Origin: Phycisphaeraceae bacterium
GTDB taxonomy: Bacteria > Planctomycetota > Phycisphaerae > Phycisphaerales > Phycisphaeraceae
Length of the DNA: 64,000 nucleotides
Direction of reading: 5' to 3'
Assembly (NCBI GenBank): GCA_028280965.1
Contig: JANQKT010000021.1
Location: 1-64,000, forward strand
Notes under the pieces: generated by a model
Seen by the model: the letters and a program-made list of their open reading frames with translations, nothing else
The model's database searches: none
What the model was told of the DNA's origin: nothing
Shown here: piece after piece, positions 10,868 through 20,608 of the stretch
How the letters are laid out: each line of letters begins with the position of its first letter
Numbering within the stretch: the stretch's first letter is position 1
Position numbers and translations under genes: made by a program

Positions 10868-12070
10868 TTGCCCTGCAGGCGGGAGTACGTGCGGATGCAT
10901 CTGATGACTGTGCAATGGCTGGCGGTTCTGGCCCTGGTTTTCTCGGCCCTGGGCTGCTCGACCTCAAGCGAGGACGCCTCTTCCTCGGACCCCGATACCA
11001 ACTACTCCAACCGCTGGGCCAGCGGCTCAACCACGTCCGCCCCCGGCCGGCCGATCGGGCTGCTCATCGAGCCCGGCCCGGCCGCGGACATCGGCTACCG
11101 CATCGGCTGGGCAACGCCCATCGAGCTCCTGCCCGGCCAGGAGATCCTCTCCACCACCGTCCTTGACGACATCATCCTCGTGATCGAAGGGCCGGAGAAC
11201 ATCGTCACGTCGCTGCGTGCGGACAACGGCGAGCTGAACTGGAAGATCAAGCTCGGCAGCCGGCTCGAAACGCTCTACGCCCCCAGCCGCGACGGCGAGC
11301 AGCTGTTCATCCACTCCGGCTCGCGCTTCTTCACCGTCCGCGACCGCGACGGCGAGGTGCAGGCGGTCGCCAAGCTCGAGACCTCCGTCGGCTCCGCCGC
11401 TGTGTACGACCCGTTGACCCGATTGGCGATCCTCTCCGGCTCCAACGGCCTGGTCTTCGCCCACAGCGTAGACAGCAACTTCGCCCGCTGGCGTTACGAC
11501 ATGGACGGCCGGATCACCAACCCCCCGGCGATCACCCAGCAGGACGTCTTCATCGTGGACACCGGCGGGACCTACGCCATGCTCGAGGCCGCCACCGGCC
11601 AGCCGCTCTGGCGCAACCGCACGCTCGGCGGGGTCAACGCCGCGCCCACCGTGCAGGGCAGCGAGATCATCGTCGCCAGCCGCGACGGCAAGCTCTACGC
11701 CATCAACCGCACGACCGGCCAGGACACCTGGCAGTACCTCGATGCAGAGCAGCCGCTGATCGCCAAGCCCATCGCGCTCGGCCGGCTCATCGTCCAGCCG
11801 CTCCTACCCGACGGGGGGCTGGTCGCGGTCAACGCGATCGACGGCAAAGAGGTCTGGCGCAGCGCCATCAGCGCCACCCCAGTGTTTACGCGCGAGCAGG
11901 ACATGCTGCTCTTCAACACCGGCGGCCTGGTCGCGGTTGATCTCGACAGCGGTGAAACGGTCACCCAGTCAAAAACTAAGGCGCTCCAAGACGTCATCCC
12001 GGTCGGCGACGACGGGTCGATCCTCCTGGTCAGCCCCAACGGCCGGCTGCTGCGGCTCAAGCCGCTTTAA
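10868..12070 (+). CDS. PQQ-like beta-propeller repeat lipoprotein
   Basis: Lipobox-like ALGCSTSS; repeated SRDGKLYAINRTTGQDTWQY-type blades. Confidence 0.75.
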   Translation: MPCRREYVRMHLMTVQWLAVLALVFSALGCSTSSEDASSSDPDTNYSNRWASGSTTSAPGRPIGLLIEPGPAADIGYRIGWATPIELLPGQEILSTTVLDDIILVIEGPENIVTSLRADNGELNWKIKLGSRLETLYAPSRDGEQLFIHSGSRFFTVRDRDGEVQAVAKLETSVGSAAVYDPLTRLAILSGSNGLVFAHSVDSNFARWRYDMDGRITNPPAITQQDVFIVDTGGTYAMLEAATGQPLWRNRTLGGVNAAPTVQGSEIIVASRDGKLYAINRTTGQDTWQYLDAEQPLIAKPIALGRLIVQPLLPDGGLVAVNAIDGKEVWRSAISATPVFTREQDMLLFNTGGLVAVDLDSGETVTQSKTKALQDVIPVGDDGSILLVSPNGRLLRLKPL

Positions 12071-12085
12071 AACCAACCTGTGATT

Positions 12086-12112
12086 AGGGGGCAGGCGACC
12101 CCGCCTGTCATT
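12086..12112. repeat. GCAGGC...GCCTGTC-type intergenic repeat
   Basis: aggggGCAGGCgaccccGCCTGTCattt upstream of the PurH-domain gene. Confidence 0.5.
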
Positions 12113-12750
12113 TGTTGATGCAAGACCTGGTCCCCATCAAGACCGCCCTGCTGTCGGTGTCGGACAAGACCGACCTGGTGCCCTTCGCCCGCCGATTGAT
12201 CAACTGCTGCGGCACGAAGATCATCTCGACCGGCGGGACCGCGCGGGCGCTCCGCGAAGCGGGCATCGACGTCACGCCCGTCGAGCAGGTCACCGGCTTC
12301 CCCGAGATGATGGACGGCCGGGTCAAGACCCTGCACCCCAAGATCCACGGCGGGCTGCTCGCATTGCGCGACAAGGATGACCATGCCGCATCGCTGAACG
12401 AACATTCGATCACGCCGATCGACCTGGTCTGCGTGAACCTGTACCCGTTCGAGAAGACCGTCGCGGACGAATCGGTGAGCGACGCGGACGCGATCGAGCA
12501 GATCGACATCGGCGGGCCGTCGATGGTGCGCTCGTCAGCGAAGAACCACCGCTACGTGACGATCGTGACCGACCCGTCGCAGTACGACATGGTGGCGAAC
12601 AACATCGAGCACAACGACGGCGCGACGACGCTGGCCGTCCGCCGATCCCTCGCCGCCGCCGCGTTCACGAGGACGGCCGAGTACGACACCGCGATCTCGA
12701 CGTGGATGAAGGGGCGGTTCAGTGAGCACCCGCCGCGGAAAGAGGTTTGA
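12112..12750 (+). CDS. IMP cyclohydrolase domain protein (PurH N-terminal domain only)
   Basis: KTALLSVSDKTDLVPFARRL...ISTGGTARALREAGIDVTPVEQVTGFPEMMDGRVKTLHPKIHGGLLA...IDIGGPSMVRSSAKN; ends at the domain boundary, no AICAR formyltransferase domain. Confidence 0.85.
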   Translation: MLMQDLVPIKTALLSVSDKTDLVPFARRLINCCGTKIISTGGTARALREAGIDVTPVEQVTGFPEMMDGRVKTLHPKIHGGLLALRDKDDHAASLNEHSITPIDLVCVNLYPFEKTVADESVSDADAIEQIDIGGPSMVRSSAKNHRYVTIVTDPSQYDMVANNIEHNDGATTLAVRRSLAAAAFTRTAEYDTAISTWMKGRFSEHPPRKEV

Positions 12751-12774
12751 GCCCCATTCGTGTCTCAGACAGAT

Positions 12775-12814
12775 GGGTGCCGCACCGCGCCCCGTAGGGC
12801 GCTGTGTGGCACCC
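12775..12814. terminator. Strong hairpin after the PurH-domain gene
   Basis: gggtgccgcaccgcgcc-ccgta-gggcgctgtgtggcaccc. Confidence 0.5.
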
Positions 12815-12830
12815 GGCGAAGCTATTGTCA

Positions 12831-13307
12831 TTAATCAGCACTAACGTCCTGAGACTCGTTGTTCTGCGCTGCCGGCGCGCTCTGCGCCTCTTTTGATAAT
12901 CGCGTCGTGTTGACATAGAGATACCACGTGATCAGCCAACCGATAATGGCTCTCACAAATGACGCCGGCTGTATATCACCCAACAGTTGCAGCAATAACG
13001 AAACGGCAATAATCACGGCGCCGGTAATGAGGACACCCTTGATCTGCTGTGGTGAAGCAACCAGCAGATGCTTAAGCCGTATCGCGAGGTAAAGCAGCGC
13101 CACGCCGAGCCCGAGACCAATGACAGAAATAAATACGCCAATCGAATCAAGCGATTCTTCTTGAGCCAATACGTTCAAGCTAAAGACATGAAGCGCAACA
13201 CTGACGGTTCCAGCCAAAACGAAATAGGCTCTTAGCGATCCGACTGTTTCTTTCATTGCCATTTCAGGCCTTTTCATGGATTCGCTGTTTGAAAATAATA
13301 CGGCCAA
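12831..13307 (-). CDS. Small multi-TM membrane protein
   Basis: 158-aa ORF with several hydrophobic segments; less GC-rich than its neighbours. Confidence 0.55.
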   Translation of the reverse strand: MAVLFSNSESMKRPEMAMKETVGSLRAYFVLAGTVSVALHVFSLNVLAQEESLDSIGVFISVIGLGLGVALLYLAIRLKHLLVASPQQIKGVLITGAVIIAVSLLLQLLGDIQPASFVRAIIGWLITWYLYVNTTRLSKEAQSAPAAQNNESQDVSAD

Positions 13308-13310
13308 GTA

Positions 13311-14177
13311 CTATCCAAGTATCTCGGCAATTTGGTCGCAGAGGCTCTCTGCCGAAGATTCAATCACATCGTGCCACGGTTGGGGGTTCCCATGGCCGAA
13401 CGCATAAATCACCGACCGGCTCGCCGTGATGAGTGCGCCGGTGCCATCGGGTTTGAAGCAGGCTTTGACATCCTCCGCCCCGCCGCCCTGGGCGCCGAAG
13501 CCGGGGACGAGGAAGAGTTGCTGCGGGTAGCGTTCGCGGAGCCTGGCGGCGTCTTCGGGCTTGGTCGCGCCGACAACCATGCCGACGTTGCTGTAGCCGG
13601 ATTCGCCGACGCAGCGCGATCCCAGCTCGGCGATAACATCGCCCACGGCCTCGGCGACGGTTCGGCCGTCTTTGAGCTCGAGTGACTGGACCGCGTCGCC
13701 GCCGGGGTTGGAGGTGCGGACCAGGGCGAACAGGCCCTTACCCTCGCTTTCCGCGGCCTGCATGAACGGTTCGAGGCCGTCGCCGCCGAGGTAGCCGTTG
13801 ACGGTGAGGCTGTCGCAGCCTTGATCGCCTGCGAGCAGTCCCGCGGCGTAGTGGGCGCTGGAGGTGCCGATGTCGCCGCGCTTGGCGTCGCCGACGACAA
13901 TCAGTCCCTGCTCTTTCGCGTGTTTTACGACCTTGTGATAGACGGCGACGCCGGGGGCACCATAGCGCTCGAAGCAGGCCGACTGCGGCTTGACCGCGGG
14001 CACGGCGTCGGCAACCGCATCGATCACGCCAAGACAAAACGCCTCGATCGCCTGGACCGGGTCGGTCTTATCGATCACGTCGGGCAAGCGGTCGAGTACC
14101 GGGTCCAGCCCGACGCACACGGGTGCGCCCTTGGTCTTGCAGGCATCGAGCAGTCGGTCGGCGAAGTGTTGACTCAT
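13311..14177 (-). CDS. pyrF: Orotidine 5'-phosphate decarboxylase
   Basis: PVCVGLDPVLDRLPD...KPQSACFERYGAPG...VVGDAKRGDIGTSSAHYA. Confidence 0.92.
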   Translation of the reverse strand: MSQHFADRLLDACKTKGAPVCVGLDPVLDRLPDVIDKTDPVQAIEAFCLGVIDAVADAVPAVKPQSACFERYGAPGVAVYHKVVKHAKEQGLIVVGDAKRGDIGTSSAHYAAGLLAGDQGCDSLTVNGYLGGDGLEPFMQAAESEGKGLFALVRTSNPGGDAVQSLELKDGRTVAEAVGDVIAELGSRCVGESGYSNVGMVVGATKPEDAARLRERYPQQLFLVPGFGAQGGGAEDVKACFKPDGTGALITASRSVIYAFGHGNPQPWHDVIESSAESLCDQIAEILG

Positions 14178-14187
14178 AGCGGGGAGT

Positions 14188-15198
14188 CTACTCCATCCCC
14201 CGGCCGAGCTGGGGCCGCAAGAGCCAGAGGAACACCGGCCCGCCGAGCATCGCGGTGAAGATGCCGACGGGGATCCGGCCGAGCGGCGGGTGCAGGTACA
14301 TTACATAGGCGGACGCGGTGTCGGCCGTGATGAGCAAGACCGCACCGAGCATGCCGGCGCCGACCAGCAGCGGGCGGTGGGCCGGGCCGAGCAGCACGCG
14401 CGCAAGGTGCGGGGCGATCAGCCCGATGAACGCGATGGGCCCGGCGATGAGCACCGCCGTCGCGGTCAGCGCGCTCGCGCTGACCAGCAGCAGCGTCTTG
14501 AGCCAACCCGTGTTGACACCCAACGACGCGGCCTCGTCATCGTCGAGTGTCGCGACGTCCATCGCCCGGCCCTGCCAGAAGAGCACCACCACCGCCGCGG
14601 CGGTGACCGAGGCGGCGAGCCCGTCCGGCCAGCCGAGTTGCCGGTTGGGCAGCAGGCCCATCATCCATTCATTCAACTGTGCACCGACGCCGCCGGGGTT
14701 GAGCCCGCGTGGACCGGCGAGGTGGTCGAGCAGCATGATCGCGGCGCCGTTGATCGTGCTGAGCACGACGCCGACGAGCAGCAGCCCGAGCCGGTCGATC
14801 ACGCCCCGCCGCCGGCTGGCGAGGAAGACGATCGAGAGGGTGAGGACCGAGCCGATGGCCGCGCCGAACCCATCGGGCCCGATCGATCGACCGAGTTGCA
14901 TCGCGAGGTAGCCCTGGGCCATGATGCCCAGCCCCGCGCCTGTGGACAGGCCGAGGATGTAAGGTTCGGCGAGGGGGTTGCGCAGGAGCGCCTGCAGCGC
15001 AACCCCGCTGACCGCGAGCGCGACGCCAACGATGGACGCGATGGCCATGCGCTGAAACCGTTCGCCCATAACGATGCCGGCGTGGGCGTGTTCGGGCCAG
15101 CCGATCGCGGTCGAGCCGACCATGAGCCGGCCGACGATCGCGGCGAGCACGAGGCCCACGAGCAGTACCCAGACGATGACATGGCGGCGTCGGCTCAC
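14188..15198 (-). CDS. FecCD/BtuC-type ABC transporter permease
   Basis: Many TM segments; ALLRNPLAEPYILGLSTGAGLG; GPIAFIGLIAPHLAR. Confidence 0.92.
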   Translation of the reverse strand: MSRRRHVIVWVLLVGLVLAAIVGRLMVGSTAIGWPEHAHAGIVMGERFQRMAIASIVGVALAVSGVALQALLRNPLAEPYILGLSTGAGLGIMAQGYLAMQLGRSIGPDGFGAAIGSVLTLSIVFLASRRRGVIDRLGLLLVGVVLSTINGAAIMLLDHLAGPRGLNPGGVGAQLNEWMMGLLPNRQLGWPDGLAASVTAAAVVVLFWQGRAMDVATLDDDEAASLGVNTGWLKTLLLVSASALTATAVLIAGPIAFIGLIAPHLARVLLGPAHRPLLVGAGMLGAVLLITADTASAYVMYLHPPLGRIPVGIFTAMLGGPVFLWLLRPQLGRGME

Positions 15199-16214
15199 GG
15201 CCCGTCTCCGCCGGTGCTGGCTACATGTTCTAACAAGTCCCGCTCGGCCGAGGCGTAAGCCGCTTCGATCGCGTCGGCGTGGGCAGGGTGGATCGCGATG
15301 GCCATCTGCTTCGCGATGGCGGGGATCTGCGTCGAGGGCAGCAGCGCCTGGGGGTGGCCGATGACGAAGAAGCGTTGATCGGCAACCGCGGGTACCACCA
15401 GGCCCTCGAGCGCACGCAGGCGTGGGTCGCTCGCTTCGATGGCCTGCCCGTCCGGTTCGATGATCAGCACGATGTCCGGGCGCACGGCCTGCTGGATCTG
15501 TGCGCGGTCGAGCCGGATGTAGGCGGATTTGTACTCGGCCACCGCGTTCGTGCCGCCGGCCAGACGCAGCAATTCATCATGCGTCGCGCCCGGGCCGAGC
15601 GCTCCTAGCGACGCCGGCTCGATCAGCATCAGCACGCGCGGGCGCCCGGCGTCTTCTACGGCCTCGCGGATCCGTTCCAGCCGTGTCATCATCAGATTGC
15701 GAGCGCGCTCGGCGGCCGCCCGGTCGCCAACGACCTGGCCCAACCCGATCTCCGCGTCGGTCAGCGCGCGCTCGACATCCGCGATCGACCGGCTGTGCGG
15801 GATGACGGCGAGCTTGAAGATGCCCTGCTCGGCGTGTGTGCGCAGCAGCCCCGGCGCATTGGCGTAGTCACCGAACGGCGTCTCTGTGATGACCAGGTCC
15901 GGCTCGAGTTCGAGGATGCGGGCGAGGACCGGGTCGTTGTACGAGCCGCAGACCGGCAGGCCGAGCGCACGGTCGTCGTCGCGGCTGACGCCGACGATCT
16001 GGTCTCGCTTGCCCATGTCGATGAGCATCTGCGTGATCGCGGGGGTAAGGGAGACGATCGTCGGGGAGGGCGGTGCGCTGCCTTGATTGGCCTGATCCGC
16101 GCTGGCCTTTTCTTGGCCCGATCGGCCGCACGAGGACAACAGAACAAATACCAGGACCAGCCAGGTGCATGGCGCGGCAATGGCAGTTCGCCGAGAAGCA
16201 AGGCCGCGGCCCAT
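15195..16214 (-). CDS. BtuF-type ABC transporter substrate-binding lipoprotein
   Basis: Lipobox-like LLSSCGRS; RIVSLTPAIT-like start, VGVSRDDD, LELEPDLVITE; 4-bp overlap with permease gene. Confidence 0.85.
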   Translation of the reverse strand: MGRGLASRRTAIAAPCTWLVLVFVLLSSCGRSGQEKASADQANQGSAPPSPTIVSLTPAITQMLIDMGKRDQIVGVSRDDDRALGLPVCGSYNDPVLARILELEPDLVITETPFGDYANAPGLLRTHAEQGIFKLAVIPHSRSIADVERALTDAEIGLGQVVGDRAAAERARNLMMTRLERIREAVEDAGRPRVLMLIEPASLGALGPGATHDELLRLAGGTNAVAEYKSAYIRLDRAQIQQAVRPDIVLIIEPDGQAIEASDPRLRALEGLVVPAVADQRFFVIGHPQALLPSTQIPAIAKQMAIAIHPAHADAIEAAYASAERDLLEHVASTGGDGP

Positions 16215-16218
16215 CGCC

Positions 16219-17502
16219 CTACTCCTCCGCCGCCGGGCGGTCCGCGTCGTTGGTGGGCGCTTTCGCGGAGCTGGGCCCAGCCTCGGCGATGGCCTGGGCC
16301 TCGGGGTCCACCATGTCCTTCGGGCTGGACCAGGGTTCCTGCTCGTCGTCCGCGGCGCAGTCGTCCAGCGGTGTGCCGTCGGCGCACCGGCGCATCAAGA
16401 CGTACACCTGCGTCTGCAGGCAGCACACCACGCTGAACATCACGGCGATCACAAGCGCGGCCAGCAGGCCGTGCCACTGCCGCACAACCCAGGCCGAAGG
16501 GCCGATCGAGTCGCTGGGGCCTTCCGGGTCGGAACGGATCGCTTCAAAGCGTGACACACCGTCTTCAATCTCGCCATCCACCTCCGCGATCGCACCGACC
16601 TCGATAAACCCCGCCGTGGCGTCGAACGTCAGCCCCGCCAGCGACGAGACGAGCACATAAACGACCGCGGCGTATACGACCGCGCCCAGCAGGTAGCCGG
16701 CGAACTGCCAGGGCTTGAACATGATGTAGTTGAACGAACGCGCGATCGCGTCGAATCCGTCGGTGCCCTCAACCGACAACGCCGGGGCCATGAGGCACAA
16801 TGCGAAGATGAGCAGCACCGTGACCAGCGCGATGACAAAGCCGAGCACCAGCAATGGGCCATACAGCGCCGCGCCGACCAGGTCTAGCCAGGGCGCGTTG
16901 AACAGCGCCAGCCCTGCGAGGATCAGCACCCCGCCGAGGATCAGGATCAGCAGCGTCGGCATCAGCGGGGTGAGCAGGTACCACGCTAAACGATTGCACA
17001 CGAAGCGTGCCGCTGCAGGCAACGCCGTCATGTGGCCGGCGCAGGCCTGGGTCGCCGCCATCCGACAGATCAAGCCGCTGGCCAGCGCGAGGATGAACAG
17101 CACATCCGCACCGAACAACAGCGTAAACCAGGGGTGCTGCGAGAACGCCCGGCCGGGGATTTCCACGAACATGCGCTTGAGCCCGCCCAGTACACCCGGC
17201 GTATCACCGCCCAGCCCGAGCTCAAATGAGATCGCGGCATGGACCACGATATTGAAGGCCTGCTGCTGCTCGGAGGCAATCCATTCGTAGATGCCCGTTT
17301 CGCTGCCGTAGGCTTCGATAGGCTTGCCCCACATCAGGTCAAACACCGATCCGCTGAGATGGATGAGCAGCACCGCGAGCAGCGCAACGATCAGCTTCCC
17401 GGGCTGGAGCGCGTGGCGGAAGGCGCTTACCAGGCGGAGGACGGGCAGCACGGCCGACCAATCGACGCGGTCCAGCGCAACACGATTCGGCGAGTCAGGC
17501 AT
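16219..17502 (-). CDS. Multi-pass membrane protein of unknown function
   Basis: 427-aa ORF with repeated TM segments. Confidence 0.6.
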   Translation of the reverse strand: MPDSPNRVALDRVDWSAVLPVLRLVSAFRHALQPGKLIVALLAVLLIHLSGSVFDLMWGKPIEAYGSETGIYEWIASEQQQAFNIVVHAAISFELGLGGDTPGVLGGLKRMFVEIPGRAFSQHPWFTLLFGADVLFILALASGLICRMAATQACAGHMTALPAAARFVCNRLAWYLLTPLMPTLLILILGGVLILAGLALFNAPWLDLVGAALYGPLLVLGFVIALVTVLLIFALCLMAPALSVEGTDGFDAIARSFNYIMFKPWQFAGYLLGAVVYAAVVYVLVSSLAGLTFDATAGFIEVGAIAEVDGEIEDGVSRFEAIRSDPEGPSDSIGPSAWVVRQWHGLLAALVIAVMFSVVCCLQTQVYVLMRRCADGTPLDDCAADDEQEPWSSPKDMVDPEAQAIAEAGPSSAKAPTNDADRPAAEE

Positions 17503-17522
17503 CGCAATATGATAACGCGGGG

Positions 17523-18005
17523 CTAGCGCTTCGCGGCGTCGCCATACCGCTCGGTGATCCGCTGCTCGAGCGCCCGCCGGATCATCTCCGCGGTCTGGCG
17601 GTAGACCTCCAGCGGTGCGCCGATGGGGTCGATGATGTCACCCTCGGGGTCCAGCCGCTGCGTCTTCGCCGAGGCGTTAGGGCTGAGCATCAGCACGGCC
17701 TGGCGGTGGCCCTCGGTCATCGTGTAGACCGCATCCGCGTCCTGGATCAGGTCCTCGGTCAGCGCGCTGGATTGGTGATCGGCGATGTCGATGCCGATCT
17801 GCTGCATCGCCTCGACCGCCTCGGCACTCGCCGGGCTGCCCCCGCCGGACATCACCCCCGCCGAGCGCACGCGCACGCCCGCGGCCTCCAGCTGATCGAT
17901 CGGCACGCGCTTGAGCTCGGCGAGCATCCGCTTGGCGACACCCTCTGCCATCGGGCTGCGGCAGGTGTTGCCGGTACACACCAACAAGAGCGAGTACTCG
18001 ATCAT
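17523..18005 (-). CDS. Low-molecular-weight protein tyrosine phosphatase family
   Basis: MIEYSLLLVCTGNTCRSPMAEG (CX5R loop) near N-terminus; supplied ORF start is upstream. Confidence 0.9.
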   Translation of the reverse strand: MIEYSLLLVCTGNTCRSPMAEGVAKRMLAELKRVPIDQLEAAGVRVRSAGVMSGGGSPASAEAVEAMQQIGIDIADHQSSALTEDLIQDADAVYTMTEGHRQAVLMLSPNASAKTQRLDPEGDIIDPIGAPLEVYRQTAEMIRRALEQRITERYGDAAKR

Positions 18006-18040
18006 GCGGACAGTGTAGGACGCAAAGCGGGTTAGTGCTG

Positions 18041-18493
18041 TTAACGGCCGAACTTCCCGTCGGTGCGCTTCCATTCCACGCCCTTACGGACCGCGAAGAA
18101 GCGGGTGTGCTCGCGCAGGTCCCGGGTCAAGCCGGCGGTGTAGACAAACTCGACCAGCAGGCCGTCGTCGCCTGTCTCCTTGACCACTGCCTCCATCTTG
18201 TCCTGCCCCGAGCCCCGCCAGGCGAAGACCAGCACGGCCTGCTTGTCCCAGTCCACGTTCTTGTTCAGCACCTTGAGCTGGTCATCGCTGAAGTAAGCCT
18301 TGGCATCCTCAGAAGATTTCAGCTCAAGCGGCTTGTCGCGTGTCGCGTCATCAAACACGTTCTGCTTCGCGGACAGGCTCAGCGCTTCCACCGCAGGGAC
18401 CGTGCCGGGCTCGTCTTCGACGCCGTAGGTGGTCCCAGTCACTGCCAGCAAACCGAGCAGCATGACGGCCAATAGGCTGTTCGTCTTGAGCAT
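18041..18493 (-). CDS. Secreted hypothetical protein
   Basis: Signal peptide LLAVMLLGLLAVTGTTYG; no recognised family. Confidence 0.5.
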   Translation of the reverse strand: MLKTNSLLAVMLLGLLAVTGTTYGVEDEPGTVPAVEALSLSAKQNVFDDATRDKPLELKSSEDAKAYFSDDQLKVLNKNVDWDKQAVLVFAWRGSGQDKMEAVVKETGDDGLLVEFVYTAGLTRDLREHTRFFAVRKGVEWKRTDGKFGR

Positions 18494-18623
18494 TGTGCCA
18501 TCTCCTTGATTTCAACGAGTTTTGATTGCAGCCCCATTGCGAGACCGGGGAACTCGTTGGACGCCCGCCGTGCCCGTGGGTTCCAAGATCCAGGCACTTA
18601 TTGGGATAGACGTCGGACTTTCA

Positions 18624-19112
18624 TCAGTCCGTCTTCGGCTCGACCTGAGTCACGCATGCACGCAGGTACGCGTCGAGATAGCGGTCGCAAAACAGCTCCA
18701 GGCCCTTCTCGGTCAGCTCGGTGTCCGTGCCCCAGACCCCGACGCGCAGGTGCGTGAAGTCCGGATCGATCATGATCGTGACCCGCGGCTCGCCCCCGGA
18801 AGCACCTTCGGGACCTCCCTGGTCGTCGTCTTCATCATCCGACTGGTTCGCGTTGATCGCCGCCAGCGCATTGACGCCCGGCCCGCCCAGGCAGATCGTC
18901 GGCCGACGCTGCAAATCCTGATGGTTGAGGTACCACAAATCCGTGCAGACCAGCGGCGTCAGCGGCACGCCCAGCTGCTCGGCGTGCATGTCGCGCCAGT
19001 GCTCGATCCGCGTCCGCAGCCCGTACGCCAGCGGCCGGTCGCGCTCCTCCGCCCGCAGGTGCGAGCCGACCACGATCAGCACGGCGTTGCATTCGTCGAC
19101 ATCCGGGCCCAT
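18624..19112 (-). CDS. Hypothetical protein
   Basis: 162-aa ORF between annotated genes; no recognised family. Confidence 0.45.
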   Translation of the reverse strand: MGPDVDECNAVLIVVGSHLRAEERDRPLAYGLRTRIEHWRDMHAEQLGVPLTPLVCTDLWYLNHQDLQRRPTICLGGPGVNALAAINANQSDDEDDDQGGPEGASGGEPRVTIMIDPDFTHLRVGVWGTDTELTEKGLELFCDRYLDAYLRACVTQVEPKTD

Positions 19113-19216
19113 ATCCGTATGCTAGCAGGCGGTGGGACAGGCATCCTGCCTTTCATTTGTTCTCCACCAGATCAGATATGACAGGGCTGGAAGCCCGTCC
19201 TACCGGAGCCCGCCAA

Positions 19217-19576
19217 ATGCATCCCGCACTCAAAGTCCTCATCACCGCGGTCCTGATCGTCATTGTCACCGAGGTCTCCAAACGCACCGGCTACCTCGGC
19301 GGCCTGATTGCGTCGCTGCCGCTGGTGTCCTACTTGTCGATCATCTGGCTGTACGCCGAAAACGACAACAAGCAGGAGGCGGTGCAGATCGTCTCGCAGC
19401 ACGCCACCAGCGTGCTGTGGTTCGTGCTGCCGACGCTGCCGTTCTTCCTGGTCCTGCCGTGGCTACTCAAGCACCTGCCCTTCGCCGGGGCGATGGTGAT
19501 CAGCACGGCGTTTATGTTCGGATGCTACGCGGGGACGATGTGGGCGCTGGGGAAGTTTGGGATCGAGGTGATTTGA
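19217..19576 (+). CDS. DUF3147-like small membrane protein
   Basis: MHPALKVLITAVLIVIVTEVSKRTGYLGGLIASLPLVSYLSIIWLY. Confidence 0.65.
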   Translation: MHPALKVLITAVLIVIVTEVSKRTGYLGGLIASLPLVSYLSIIWLYAENDNKQEAVQIVSQHATSVLWFVLPTLPFFLVLPWLLKHLPFAGAMVISTAFMFGCYAGTMWALGKFGIEVI

Positions 19577-19595
19577 TATTGAACCGCCAGCAATC

Positions 19596-20546
19596 TCATC
19601 CCATCACCACCGCCAGCATGCCCTTTTGGGCGTGCAAACGGTTGTGTGCCTGCTGGAAGACACGGGACTGCGGGCCGTCCATCACCGCGTCGGTGATCTC
19701 GACGCCGCGGTAGGCGGGCAGGCAGTGCAGCACGATCGCGTGGTCGGGGGCCTCGGCCATGAGCTTCTCGTTGACCTGGAAGTCCTTGAACGTCTTCAGG
19801 CGCTTGGATTTCTCTTCCTCCTGGCCCATCGAGACAAACGTGTCGGCATAAACGGCGTCGGCGTACCGCACCGCCTGGAACGGGTCGTGGCACATCGTGA
19901 AGTCCATGCCCGGGCACGCGGCCATCACCCGGTCCGCGAAGGCCTGCTCCAGCGCGTAGTCCGGCGGGCTGGCCAGCGTAAACGCCGCGCCGAGCTTGCC
20001 GCAGATCATCGCGAGGGATCGGGCCACGTTGTTGCCGTCGCCGACGAACACGACGTGCTTGCCGTTGAGGCCCCGCCCGAACGCGTCCATGATCGTCATC
20101 GCGTCGGCGAGCGCCTGCGCCGGGTGCGAGATATCGCTGAGCATGTTGATGACCGGGACTGTCGCGTGCTCAGCCATCTCCCTGAGGTGCTCGTGGTTGT
20201 AGACCCGCGCGGCGATCCCGTGAACCATGCCGTTTAGCACGCGCGTGAAGTCTGCGACGGACTCGCGCTTGCCCAGGCCGACTTCGTTTTGCCCGAGCAC
20301 GATCGCGTGGCCGCCGAGCTCGTACATCCCCTGCTCAAAGCTGACACGCGTGCGCAGCGAGGGTTTTTCAAAGAACATGCCCAGTGTCTTGCCCTTGAGG
20401 ATCGGATCATTGATGACGCCCTGCTCACGCTGTCCGCGCAGCTTGTAGGCGAAATCAAATATCCGGTCGAGCTGATCGCGCGAGCAATCCTTAATGGTGA
20501 GGAAGTGCGTCACGGGTTCGGATTTCGTGGCGGTGTGGTTGGACAT
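19596..20546 (-). CDS. argF: Ornithine carbamoyltransferase (start approximate)
   Basis: GMFFEKPSLRTRVSFEQGMYELGG...NMLSDISHPAQALADAMT...VLHCLPAYRG. Confidence 0.93.
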   Translation of the reverse strand: MSNHTATKSEPVTHFLTIKDCSRDQLDRIFDFAYKLRGQREQGVINDPILKGKTLGMFFEKPSLRTRVSFEQGMYELGGHAIVLGQNEVGLGKRESVADFTRVLNGMVHGIAARVYNHEHLREMAEHATVPVINMLSDISHPAQALADAMTIMDAFGRGLNGKHVVFVGDGNNVARSLAMICGKLGAAFTLASPPDYALEQAFADRVMAACPGMDFTMCHDPFQAVRYADAVYADTFVSMGQEEEKSKRLKTFKDFQVNEKLMAEAPDHAIVLHCLPAYRGVEITDAVMDGPQSRVFQQAHNRLHAQKGMLAVVMG

Positions 20547-20608
20547 GGTGATCCGCCTCAATGAATAACAAACGGCCCCGCCCAGTCGGGCGGGTGCTGA
20601 GGAACGAA

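Noticed and set aside
9611-10915. 434-aa minus-strand ORF opposite transaldolase
   Set aside because: Low-complexity shadow ORF; transaldolase motifs are on the plus strand
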